Of a DNA stretch of 10,000 bases, positions 1 through 5,573 are shown piece by piece. The DNA is from Symbiodinium natans. Lineage: Eukaryota; Sar; Dinophyceae; Suessiales; Symbiodiniaceae. Position numbers and translations under genes: made by a program. The number at the start of each line of letters is the position of its first letter. Position 1 is the stretch's first letter. The stretch lies in contig CAJNDS010002601.1 in NCBI GenBank assembly GCA_905221605.1, forward strand, positions 240,001-250,000, written 5' to 3'. Under the pieces are notes generated by a model. It ran no database searches. It was given only the letters and a program-made list of their open reading frames with translations, and had not been told where the DNA came from.

Positions 1-16
1 CCCCCGGCAGCAGATC

Positions 17-173
17 GGACAGGGGTTTGGGGGTTTGGGGGTTTGGGGTTTTGGGGGTTTTGGGTTTTGGGTTTAGGGTTGAGGGTTTGGGGTTTAGGGT
101 TTTCAGTTTTTCGGGTTTGGGGTTTAGGGTTTGGGTTTGGGTTTTTTAGTTTTATGGTTTGGGGTTTAGGGTG
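17..173 (+). repeat. Degenerate telomere-like array (TTTGGGG/TTTAGGG mix)
   Basis: G-rich tract of irregular TTTGGGG, TTTTGGG and TTTAGGG units with interruptions near 107-115 and 147-158. The units vary far more than in the clean arrays later in the window, which suggests an old copy. It ends at the hairpin element that starts at 174. Confidence 0.85.
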
Positions 174-255
174 TAGTAACAGTTCTTAACAGGGATTGTA
201 GTACCGCCGATAATAGTCCCCATTAAGGACTGCTGGTATCAGGGGAACATCCCAA
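174..255. repeat. Hairpin element A (family A/B)
   Basis: Imperfect inverted repeat: TAGTAACAG at 174-182 faces CTGCTGGTA at 230-238, with further pairing inside (183-193 against 219-229). It aligns base for base with the element at 5574-5657, including the tail GAACATCCCAA just outside the hairpin. The loop holds GATAATAGTCCCC, a form of the TTATAA-CCC core seen in the other elements. No flanking exon could be identified, so intron status is unknown. Confidence 0.65.
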
Positions 256-268
256 GTTTGGCGTTTAG

Positions 269-496
269 TTGGGGTTTAGGAAACCCTTCAAGACGTGTAA
301 CTTCGAGCCTTGGAAGAGCCGCGCGCGCCTCAACCCCACACCCCAATGTCAAACCTCTTCTGCCGGCTGCTCCATATGTGGGATGAGTGGCCACTTTGAT
401 GCCCCAAGACTCAAAAACCCTGAAAACCCCAAACGCCCCGAACACGCAAGAAAGGGACGAACAAAAAGCAACGCTCAAAAAACCCTGCAGCCCTGA
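269..496 (+). other. Weak open reading frame with a CxxC-x4-H motif
   Basis: This frame stays open for about 75 codons but has no ATG start. It contains CSICGMSGHF, which resembles the first part of a CCHC zinc knuckle (C-x2-C-x4-H). The fourth ligand expected five residues after the histidine is an arginine, so the motif is incomplete. The end of the frame runs towards the CCCCAAA array. The opposite strand is also open. It could be a retroelement gag remnant, an exon or chance. Confidence 0.15.
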
Positions 497-512
497 AATC
501 GTAAACCCTACA

Positions 513-648
513 CGCTACACCCCAAACCCCAAACCCAAAACCCCAAACCCCAAACCCCAAACCCCAAACCCCAAACCCCAAACCCCAAACCCCAAACCCC
601 AAACCCTAAACCCTAAACCCTAAACCCTAAACCCTAAACCCTAACCTA
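513..648 (-). repeat. CCCCAAA array switching to CCCTAAA
   Basis: About nine to ten clean CCCCAAA units run to roughly 604, followed immediately by about six clean CCCTAAA units to roughly 643. Read on the minus strand these are TTTGGGG and TTTAGGG. The switch is sharp, not interleaved. Confidence 0.95.
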
Positions 649-659
649 AGACCATGTAA

Positions 660-755
660 CGACCCTTCGAAAGCCAAGGCGTGGCCAGGGCCCTGGCTCC
701 GCTTCTGGAGTTCGTGAGCACGGAGATGGACCAAGGGAGACCGGTCTGTCTGAGG
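660..755 (+). CDS. Candidate exon between two telomere-like arrays
   Basis: Open frame of 32 codons beginning just after an in-frame TAA at 657-659. It reads RPFESQGVARALAPLLEF and continues to PVCLR, with a helix-forming centre and ordinary amino-acid composition. It ends on a codon boundary at 755, directly before GTTTAGGG, which could serve as donor for the long array. An AG usable as acceptor lies inside the segment (near 670-680), so the true exon may be shorter. No homologue is recognised. A second frame is also open, so the call is tentative. Confidence 0.25.
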
Positions 756-1752
756 GTTTAGGGTTTCTAGGGTTTAGGGTTTAGGGTTTAGGGTTTAGGG
801 TTTAGGGTTTAGGGTTTAGGGTTTAGGGTTTCTAGTTTCTAGGGTTTAGGGTTTGTAGGGTTTCTAGGGTTTCTAGGGTTTCTAGGGGTTAGGGTTTAGG
901 GTTTGTAGGGTTTAGGGTTTCTAGGGTTTCTAGGGTTTCTAGGGTTTCTAGGGTTTCTAGGGTTCTAGGGGTTAGGGTTTGTAGGGTTTCTAGGGTTTCT
1001 AGGGCTTCTAGGGTTTCTAGGGTTTCTAGGGTTTCTAGGGTTTCTAGGGTTTAGGGTTTGTAGGGTTTCTAGGGTTTCCAGGGTTTCTAGGGTTTCTAGG
1101 GGTTAGGGTTTAGGGTTTGGTAGGGTTTGGTAGGGTTTGGTAGGGTTTGTGGGGTTTGTAGGGTTTGTAGGGTTTGTACTGTTTGTAGGGTTTGTAGGGT
1201 TTAGGGTTTAGGGTTTAGGGTTTGTAGGGTTTCTAAGGGTTAGGGTTTAGGGTTTCTAGGGTTTCTAGGGTTTAGGGTTTCTAGGGTTTCTAGGGTTTCT
1301 AGGGTTTCTAGGGTTTCTAGTAGGGTTTCTAGGGTTTCTAGGGTTTCTAGGGTTTCTAGGGTTTCTAGGGTTTCTAGGGTTTAGGGTTTCTAGGGTTTCT
1401 AGGGTTTCTAGGGTTTCTAGGGTTTCTAGGGTTTCTAGGGTTTCTAGGGTTTCTAGGGTTTCTAGGGTTTCTAGGGTTTCTAGGGTTTCTAGGGTTTCTA
1501 GGGTTTCTAGGGTTTCTAGGGTTTCTAGGGTTTCCAGGGTTTCTAGGGTTTCTAGGGTTTCTAGGGTTTCTAGGGTTTCTAGGGTTTCTAGGGTTTCTAG
1601 GGTTTCTAGGGTTTCTAGGGTTTCTAGGGTTTCTAGGGGTTAGGGTTTAGGGTTTGTAGGGTTTCTAGGGTTTGGTAGGGTTTGGTAGGGTTTGTAGGGT
1701 TTGTAGGGTTTGTAGGGTTTGTAGGGTTTGTAGGGTTTGTAGGGTTTAGGGT
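756..1752 (+). repeat. Long array of TTTAGGG, TTTCTAGGG, TTTGTAGGG and TTTGGTAGGG
   Basis: About 1 kb of tandem repeat. It opens with pure TTTAGGG (757-829), passes into blocks dominated by the nonamer TTTCTAGGG (most of 836-1110 and 1250-1636), and holds smaller blocks of TTTGTAGGG and TTTGGTAGGG (1116-1230, 1660-1745). Nearly every variant adds bases at the same place, between TTT and AGGG. Isolated changes include TTTCCAGGG at 1075-1083 and 1531-1539. Confidence 0.97.
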
Positions 1753-1753
1753 G

Positions 1754-1862
1754 TACTTGGAGGTTCATGTTACTTGTTCACCAAATTATAACTTATAACT
1801 GTACTTATACCCCGCTTCTAGTCCCCTTAAGTGCCCTAATATGGTTATAATGGGGTGAGTTC
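1754..1862. repeat. Diverged copy of hairpin element H
   Basis: Sixteen bases, TACTTGGAGGTTCATG at 1754-1769, are identical to the left end of the hairpin at 4186-4299. The rest has diverged, but it keeps TTATAA strings and a GGTTATAATGGGG (1849-1861) that reads as the core motif on the other strand. It sits between two telomere-like arrays. The right arm of the hairpin is not recognisable, so this copy is broken. Confidence 0.5.
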
Positions 1863-1945
1863 AGGGTTTGTAGGGTTTAGGGTATAGGGTTTGTAGGTAG
1901 GGTTTGTAGGGTTTAGGGTTTAGGGTTTAGGTGTAGGATTGAGGG
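1863..1945 (+). repeat. Short mixed TTTGTAGGG/TTTAGGG array
   Basis: Continuation of the telomere-like variants after the diverged element, with TTTGTAGGG, TTTAGGG and several degenerate units. Confidence 0.85.
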
Positions 1946-2035
1946 TTTGGCACCCATGCAAGCCTGCTGAAGAAGGGTCTAATGCTAGGGTTAAATGTGG
2001 CGGCTAAATGCGCCCAAATCGAGAAGCGTGACTAG
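1946..2035 (+). CDS. Candidate exon, 29 codons
   Basis: Open frame reading GTHASLLKKGLMLGLNVAAK and then CAQIEKRD before TAG at 2033-2035. It is an amphipathic, helix-like segment of ordinary composition. An AG at 1942-1943 at the edge of the preceding repeat could be the acceptor. It is too short to exclude chance, and phase does not agree with the exon candidate at 660-755, so the two may not be neighbours in one transcript. No family is recognised. Confidence 0.2.
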   Translation, partial: FGTHASLLKKGLMLGLNVAAKCAQIEKRD

Positions 2036-2151
2036 CCTCCAGCAGTCTACATGCAAGAAAAGAAGGGGTTTAAAGTTTGAAGGGCTTAGGGTTCAAAGGC
2101 GACCATGAGGACTAAGCCGCCCAACAGGCAGGAGAGGCGTGTACACCGTAG

Positions 2152-2292
2152 TTCAACCTCGTTGTGTTTCTGAGCTGTTGGTCATGCAGCTTGCTGGCAT
2201 GCCATAGCAGTTACCCGCATACATGCAGGCATCTTGTGCGAATTTTTTCAGACCGAAACCTTTGCCACTCCCTGGGCGGATTCTTCATGTGA
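2152..2292 (+). CDS. Candidate exon, cysteine-rich, 46 codons
   Basis: Open from just after TAG at 2149-2151 to TGA at 2290-2292. The translation holds a Cys-rich stretch (LSCWSCSLLACH) followed by RHLVRIFSDRNLCHSLGG. The same frame reopens after the TGA and runs to 2385. A competing frame begins at ATG 2105 and runs about 23 codons with many basic residues. Neither is recognised. Confidence 0.18.
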   Translation, partial: FNLVVFLSCWSCSLLACHSSYPHTCRHLVRIFSDRNLCHSLGGFFM

Positions 2293-2361
2293 TTTGGGAG
2301 TGGCACCGTGGCGCTCGCGTGCCTGCCTAGCACAAGACAGAATGCACACAAACGCAATAAA

Positions 2362-2398
2362 CCCTCAACCCTAAACAAACCCTAAACCCTAAATCCTA
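2362..2398 (-). repeat. Short CCCTAAA cluster
   Basis: About five degenerate C-strand telomere-like units. Confidence 0.7.
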
Positions 2399-2399
2399 A

Positions 2400-2492
2400 C
2401 TCAAATCCCAGCAGAGCGATACTCAGGCAACAAAGCCCAGAAGAGGCAGGTCGAGCACAAAGAGAGCTAGGGGGGAAACGGAACCAGTTTAG
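2400..2492 (+). CDS. Candidate exon, strongly basic
   Basis: Thirty codons open between TAA at 2397-2399 and TAG at 2490-2492. The product contains KPRRGRSSTKRARGE, a cluster resembling a bipartite nuclear-localisation signal. A plausible acceptor, AATCCCAG, ends at 2411. The stop lies in the following TTTAGGG units, so the real end may be a donor before it. No homologue is recognised and chance cannot be excluded. Confidence 0.2.
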   Translation, partial: LKSQQSDTQATKPRRGRSSTKRARGETEPV

Positions 2493-2493
2493 T

Positions 2494-2628
2494 GTTTAGG
2501 GTTTAGGGCTTATAGGATTTAGAGTTTCACCGTTTGGGATGTGTGAAAGCTTACCTAGGGAACCAAAACCTATGAAGTCTGAGGGTCTCCTGTGCAAGCG
2601 GGCTTCCCTTTTGCAATTCTTGTAAACC
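2494..2628 (+). other. Gap with short TTTAGGG remnants and a small ATG frame
   Basis: A few degenerate telomere-like units lie at 2494-2527. A 28-codon frame starts at ATG 2539 (MCESLPREPKPMKSEG and onwards) and stops at TAA 2623-2625, just before the ATG proposed as gene start. It might be an upstream reading frame in a 5' leader. Nothing else is visible. Confidence 0.25.
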
Positions 2629-3039
2629 ATGGCCCAGGAGGGGCGTCATGATCCACTGCCACTGGGCAGGTGAGGGTGTCTGGGAGGTTCCCCGAAGCCG
2701 TAAATGCTAAGCAGATGAAAACTTAGGGTTTAGGGTTTAGGGTTTAGGGGTTAGGGAACCCCAAACCATAAACCTTCTCTTGAAAGGGTAAGGGTTGAGA
2801 CGGAGCGAATCCTCGGCCAACCTACAAAAATGCTTGGAGTTCTCCTGTTGTCTAAATAAGTCGAATGCAGACTTGATCGTGGTCCCTGGACTTCCGACAA
2901 AGCATTCGGAATTCGCATCCTGCCTCGGCATTGGGGTTTAGGGTTTGGTGTTTAGGGTTTAGGGTTTGGGGTTTGGAATTTAGGGTTTAGGGTTTGGGGT
3001 TTAGGGTTTGCCTCCCAAGTGTTGCAACGGCAAGGGCCA
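2629..3039 (+). CDS. Start of a multi-exon gene: exons 2629-2669, 2800-2935, 3005-3039
   Basis: The ATG at 2629 lies in ACCATGG, a good eukaryotic start context. Exon 1 reads MAQEGRHDPLPLG and ends AG at 2669 before a strong donor, GTGAGG. Removing 2670-2799 (GT to AG, 130 bases, with TTTAGGG units) completes an Arg codon and opens exon 2: RRSESSANLQKCLEFS, then NKSNADLIVVPGLPTKHS. Exon 2 ends on a codon boundary at 2935 before GTTTAGGG. Removing 2936-3004 opens exon 3, GLPPKCCNGKGQ. A GC donor (CA|GCAAG at 3040) would link to 3272 in phase; otherwise the frame reads on through element C1 to TGA at 3119-3121. Exon 2 is also open on the minus strand. No domain is recognised. Confidence 0.38.
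2723..2755 (+). repeat. Intronic TTTAGGG array
   Basis: Four to five TTTAGGG units within the proposed intron 2670-2799. Confidence 0.85.
2933..3009 (+). repeat. TTTAGGG/TTTGGGG array at an exon edge
   Basis: Mixed units including TTTGGTG and TTTGGAA variants. It lies between two open segments that join in phase 0 if 2936-3004 is removed. Confidence 0.85.
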
Positions 3040-3054
3040 GCAAGACCCACTTAA

Positions 3055-3109
3055 CATAGGGGTCGGAGTAATTACCGATAATATCCCCTTAGGGTCCCTT
3101 GCTAAACAG
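3055..3109. repeat. Hairpin element C1
   Basis: ATAGGGGTCGGAGTAATTAC at 3056-3075 matches the element at 9473 (ATAGGGGTCGGAAGAATGAC), and both continue into a TAAT.TCCC-like core followed by GGTCC. The core here is GATAATATCCCCTTAGGG. The copy has only weak self-pairing. It ends in CTAAACAG, which could be a splice acceptor. Confidence 0.5.
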
Positions 3110-3131
3110 CTTCGCAACTGAAGCCTCCTTG

Positions 3132-3262
3132 CACCCTAAACCCTGAACCCTGAACCCTAAACCCTAAACCCTAAACCCTAAACCCTAAACCCTAAACCCT
3201 AAACCCTAAACCCTAAACCTAAACCCTAAACCCTAAACCCTAAACCCTAAACCCTAAACCCT
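3132..3262 (-). repeat. CCCTAAA array (with CCCTGAA variants)
   Basis: About 18 C-strand telomere-like units. The first few include CCCTGAA, the rest are almost perfect CCCTAAA. It is followed by TTCATCTGAG|G, which can serve as the acceptor of the next proposed exon. Confidence 0.97.
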
Positions 3263-3271
3263 TCATCTGAG

Positions 3272-3752
3272 GCTTGGCGGGCCAGGCGCTCGGACGCCGA
3301 AGCGCGAGCCGCCCGTGCATCCGTCCGGAGACTTCATGAACCTGCGGAAGTCCCAACCCCCCCCCCCCCCCCGCCCCCGCGGGTTTAGGGTTTAGGGTTT
3401 AGGGTTTAGGGTTTAGGGTTTAGGGTTTAGGGTTTAGGGTTTAGGGTTTAGGGTTTAGGGTTTAGGGTTTAGGGTTTAGGGTTTAGGCGACACACACCCT
3501 TGTGCCCCCCGAAAACCCTGGCCCTAAGCTCAAGAGCAGCGGATCGTGGCCCCAAAGCTCTGAAGCCCCTCCAGCCCCTTCAGCGGCAAGTAAGAAGCAA
3601 GCGTACACCCTAAACCCCAAACTCTAAACCCTAAACCCTAAAAGCTAGTGTGTGACTCTGCTGTTCAACCGCTTGTGTAAGGCTGCCATCGCGCAGGAAC
3701 CGCGGGCATTGCCTGCCTTATGCAGCACTCTAGCTGCACATGAGTGCAGCGG
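3272..3752 (+). CDS. Multi-exon gene, continued: exons 3272-3382, 3487-3589, 3649-3752
   Basis: The first exon reads LGGPGARTPKREPPVHPSGD, then FMNLRKSQ and a proline run encoded by the poly-C tract at 3357-3372. It ends GG at 3382. The array 3383-3486 runs from GTTTAGGG to GGTTTAG; removing it restores a Gly codon and continues as RHTPLCPPKTLALSSRAADR to LQRQ at 3589. A textbook donor GTAAG follows. Removing 3590-3648 (59 bases with CCCTAAA, ending CTAG) leads in phase 0 to CVTLLFNRLCKAAIAQEPRA and on to AAHECSG at 3752. The middle segment is open in a second frame as well, so that part is less secure. The product is proline-rich and basic, with no recognised family. Confidence 0.4.
3357..3381. 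repeat. Poly-C tract abutting a TTTAGGG array
   Basis: Sixteen consecutive C residues (3357-3372), then CCGC-rich sequence and GCGGG, immediately before perfect TTTAGGG repeats. In the proposed reading frame it encodes Pro and Arg. Its length is prone to sequencing error, which would shift the frame. Confidence 0.9.
3383..3486 (+). repeat. Perfect TTTAGGG array, probable intron
   Basis: Fifteen perfect TTTAGGG units with nothing else between the flanking open segments. Its first bases GTTTAG and last bases TTTAG satisfy the GT-AG rule, and its removal keeps the frame (phase 2). Confidence 0.9.
3605..3641 (-). repeat. Short CCCTAAA array in proposed intron 3590-3648
   Basis: About five C-strand units, slightly degenerate at the left edge. 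Confidence 0.85.
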
Positions 3753-3778
3753 GTTTGGTGGTTTGGGTTTAGGGTTTC

Positions 3779-3861
3779 CGAAAATAGGGGTACCGTATTG
3801 GGGTCCTTATGATAAGGGAATCCTACTACTTGGGGATCTATATTGGGATTCCCTATTTTCG
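3779..3861. repeat. Hairpin element F
   Basis: CGAAAATAGGG at 3779-3789 pairs perfectly with CCCTATTTTCG at 3851-3861, with more imperfect pairing inside. It follows a short GTTTGG/TTTAGGG patch within the proposed intron 3753-3994. The exon frame upstream also runs straight through the element, giving a peptide with GVPYWGPYDKG, so an unspliced reading to TAA at 3862-3864 is possible. Confidence 0.75.
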
Positions 3862-3959
3862 TAAACCCCCCACATGTAGAAATGCAGTATGCCCTAAACC
3901 CTGACAACCCTTTTTGTTCCCCCGTTTCTTGCGTTTCGGAAGTCAGGGTTCCCTTTCAG

Positions 3960-3987
3960 CCGAGTTAAACACCGGATCCCAACTCGG
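3960..3987. repeat. Small perfect inverted repeat
   Basis: CCGAGTT (3960-3966) and AACTCGG (3981-3987) with a 14-base loop. It precedes the proposed acceptor GGTCAG|G at 3994 and is probably part of the intron 3753-3994. Confidence 0.5.
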
Positions 3988-3994
3988 CGGTCAG

Positions 3995-4665
3995 GATCGA
4001 GGATGCCCAGTAGTACCCTTATTCCCTTTTCATTGGGTTCCTATCCCATATAAACCCCTATAAACCAAAAAGGGTGCCCTTTTTTCTCCTAGGCTACTGG
4101 GGAACCCAGTGATGCTGAGTAGTCTTGTCAACCACTGTGACAGCTTTCTCCGGCCATCTGGAGGCTTTTCTAAACCTCCCAACCCTACTTGGAGGTTCAT
4201 GGGTAGTTCTAAGTAACGTTAGAAGTGTGGTAATGATGCTTATAACCCCACTTAGGGTACTTAAAAGCCTACTTCTACCTACCCAGGAACCTCCAAGTAT
4301 CCCTAAACCCTAAACCCTGAACCCTGAACCCTAAACCCTAAACCCTAAACCCTCCTCCTGAGCACGAAGCCGAGCAGCCGGTATGGAGGCCGCCCTGCGC
4401 GGCAGGGAGAGACAGGGGGGGGGGGGGGGGGTTTAGGGTTTAGGGTTTAGGGTTTAGGGTTTAGGGTTTAGGGTTTAGGGTTTATTGGGGTTTATAGGGG
4501 TTTATAGGGGTTTATAGGGGTTTATAGGGTTTAGGGTTTATAGGGTTTATAGGGTTTATAGGGTTTATAGGGTTTATAGGGTGTTTAGGGTTTAGGGTTT
4601 AGGGTTTGCTGTGATCGGGCGTAGATGCTGCGAAGGTTAGATTTTGGAACAAGCTCGAAGGCTTC
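3995..4665 (+). CDS. Multi-exon gene, continued: exons 3995-4009, 4093-4194, 4363-4430, 4641-4665
   Basis: The junction across hairpin element G is among the clearest in the window: IEDA|QLLGNPVMLSSLVNHC, with donor CCCA|GTAG and acceptor TTTTTTCTCCTAG|G. The exon continues DSFLRPSGGFSKPPNPTW to 4194. Removing 4195-4362 (element H plus a CCCTAAA array) gives STKPSSRYGGRPARQGETG and a glycine run from the 17-G tract. The TTTAGGG/TTTATAGGG array 4431-4640 is then removed to give DFGTSSKAS and a strong donor, GTGAGG, at 4666. An alternative splices H and the array separately, leaving a 10-base exon, then reads HEAEQPVWRPPCAAGRDR and FWNKLEGFVRCEEQLWPD to a stop at 4768-4770. Both chains keep phase; the window alone cannot choose. 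The link back to 3752 is also in phase. Confidence 0.42.
4006..4101. repeat. Hairpin element G, predicted 83-base intron at 4010-4092
   Basis: CCCAGTAG (4006-4013) and CTACTGGG (4094-4101) form terminal inverted repeats that straddle the predicted splice sites. The intron runs GTAGTACCC to TTTTTTCTCCTAG and has a good pyrimidine tract. The interior carries CATATAAACCCC, close to the shared core. Confidence 0.6.
4186..4299. repeat. Hairpin element H, predicted intron
   Basis: Thirteen bases, TACTTGGAGGTTC (4186-4198), pair perfectly with 4287-4299. After one mismatch a further seven pair (4200-4206 with 4279-4285), so 20 of 21 positions match. A donor GAG|GTTCATG lies at 4195 and an acceptor CTACCCAG|G at 4286. 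The interior has CTTATAACCCCACTTAGGG, the family core. A broken copy of the left end occurs at 1754. Confidence 0.75.
4302..4353 (-). repeat. CCCTAAA array next to element H
   Basis: Seven units, some CCCTGAA. A CCTCCTCCTGAG tract follows and could be an acceptor at 4362. Confidence 0.95.
4415..4431. repeat. Poly-G tract abutting a TTTAGGG array
   Basis: Seventeen consecutive G residues lead directly into GTTTAGGG. It encodes glycine in the proposed exon; any miscount of G would shift the reading frame. Confidence 0.9.
4431..4608 (+). repeat. TTTAGGG array grading into TTTATAGGGG and TTTATAGGG
   Basis: About seven perfect TTTAGGG units, then blocks of TTTATAGGGG (4494-4527) and TTTATAGGG (4537-4580), ending in TTTAGGG. 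A third kind of two-base insertion between TTT and AGGG appears here. Confidence 0.95.
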
Positions 4666-4770
4666 GTGAGGTGCGAAGAGCAGCTTTGGCCCGATTGTGG
4701 AGGGCCATCTATCACTTTTCTCCCACCCCACACCGTCCGAGGCAGCAACAGTCCACTTCTAAAAACTTAG

Positions 4771-5467
4771 TCAGTTTCATGACGCTCGGGGTTGGGTCCG
4801 AGAGTCAAAGGAATGGCGCTTTCAGGAGTGTCCTGCTTTTAGGTTTTAGGGTTTAGGGTTGGACGGCTAGAGACACCATTGCAGAATCCCGGCAATTGCA
4901 CGCTCGCAAGACCACTTCCCAGTGAGGGGTGTAGGGTTTAGGGTTTAGGGTTGAGGGTTCAGGGTTTAGGGTTTAGGGCTTAGGATTCTCAAGCCCTTCT
5001 CTCTGCAGACGCAAACGAGGCTCTGCAACCTGGACTTCAAGTCGGCCACATGTGCTGCCAAGGCGTCTGGGCTGATGTTTTCCACAGAGTTTGGCCTTAC
5101 ATGCCATCTTTTTTGTGTAGGCTTTTGGGTTTGGGGTTTTGGGTTTTGGGTTTGGGGTTTTGGGTTTTGGGTTTTCGGTTTGGGTTTTGGCTTTTCGGTG
5201 TTGGGTTCAGCATTAGAGTTTGGAGCTTTAAACGGAGAGAGCTTTGCAGTTTGGGGTCGGGGGCTGATGTTTCAAGGTGAAGGGAAGAATGGATTCCGAT
5301 GCCTTACAGAATTTAGGGTTTAGGTGGTGCAGGCCTGCGTTGCTTTGCTATGGAAAGGGCTCCTGTTGTTGTACCTCGTTTTCGCTCACATGTGCCTGTG
5401 CCTGCTAGAAATAACAGCTCGGGCAGCACCTGCTTTCAGGGGCGGGGTCAATGAGCCAAGGCAAGCT
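4771..5467 (+). CDS. Multi-exon gene, continued: exons 4771-4842, 4857-4921, 5009-5114, 5242-5317, 5324-5467
   Basis: Exon 4771-4842 reads QFHDARGWVRESKEWRFQEC. Taking out GTTTTAGGGTTTAG (4843-4856) continues with GRLETPLQNPGNCTLARPLP to 4921 and a GTGAGG donor. The intron 4922-5008 holds TTTAGGG units and ends TTCTCTCTGCAG. Exon 5009-5114 gives ANEALQPGLQVGHMCCQGVW and ADVFHRVWPYMPSF. Removing the TTTTGGG array 5115-5241 leads to FAVWGRGLMFQGEGKNGFRC. Taking out the six bases GTTTAG (5318-5323) joins VVQACVALLWKGLLLLYLVF and AHMCLCLLEITARAAP, a probable transmembrane helix of about 25 residues. The 14- and 6-base removals are too short for real introns. The 3' end is unresolved because CCCTAAA units begin at about 5469. 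No family is recognised; a membrane protein is an inference. Confidence 0.4.
4929..4985 (+). repeat. TTTAGGG array in proposed intron 4922-5008
   Basis: Six to seven units with TTGAGGG and TTCAGGG variants. Confidence 0.9.
5122..5205 (+). repeat. TTTTGGG/TTTGGGG array
   Basis: Alternating TTTTGGG and TTTGGGG units grading into TTTTCGG. It is translatable in two frames, giving GFWVWGFGF-type peptides, but is better explained as an intron between 5115 and 5241. Confidence 0.9.
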
Positions 5468-5573
5468 TACCCTAAACCCTAAGAAGGCACCCACCCCAAC
5501 TCCACAAGTTGCCCTTGTAAAGCAAATCAGGCAACAGGCTGAACAGAGCGACACTGCATACTGGTTCTCCTGA
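5415..5573 (+). CDS. Candidate coding segment left of hairpin element B
   Basis: A second frame, open from 5415 to TGA at 5571-5573, includes ATG 5451 and reads MSQGKLTLNPKKAPTPTPQ and VALVKQIRQQAEQSDTAYWF. It overlaps the membrane-protein exon in another frame up to about 5467, and CCCTAAA units lie at 5469-5482. Its right half, after 5500, looks the more protein-like and stops exactly at the hairpin. The junction between the two frames is not solved. No family is recognised. Confidence 0.22.
   Translation, partial: QLGQHLLSGAGSMSQGKLTLNPKKAPTPTPQVALVKQIRQQAEQSDTAYWFS

Noticed and set aside
239-478. Minus-strand open frame of 79 codons
   Set aside because: Low complexity at both ends where it enters telomere-like sequence; no motif beyond chance.
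387-623. Open frames with PKPQTPN or GFGVWGL repeats
   Set aside because: Translations of the CCCCAAA array itself, with no evidence of coding.
756-1752. A true chromosome end
   Set aside because: Unique sequence lies on both sides, units are heterogeneous, and arrays in both orientations recur through the window, so these are interstitial repeats.
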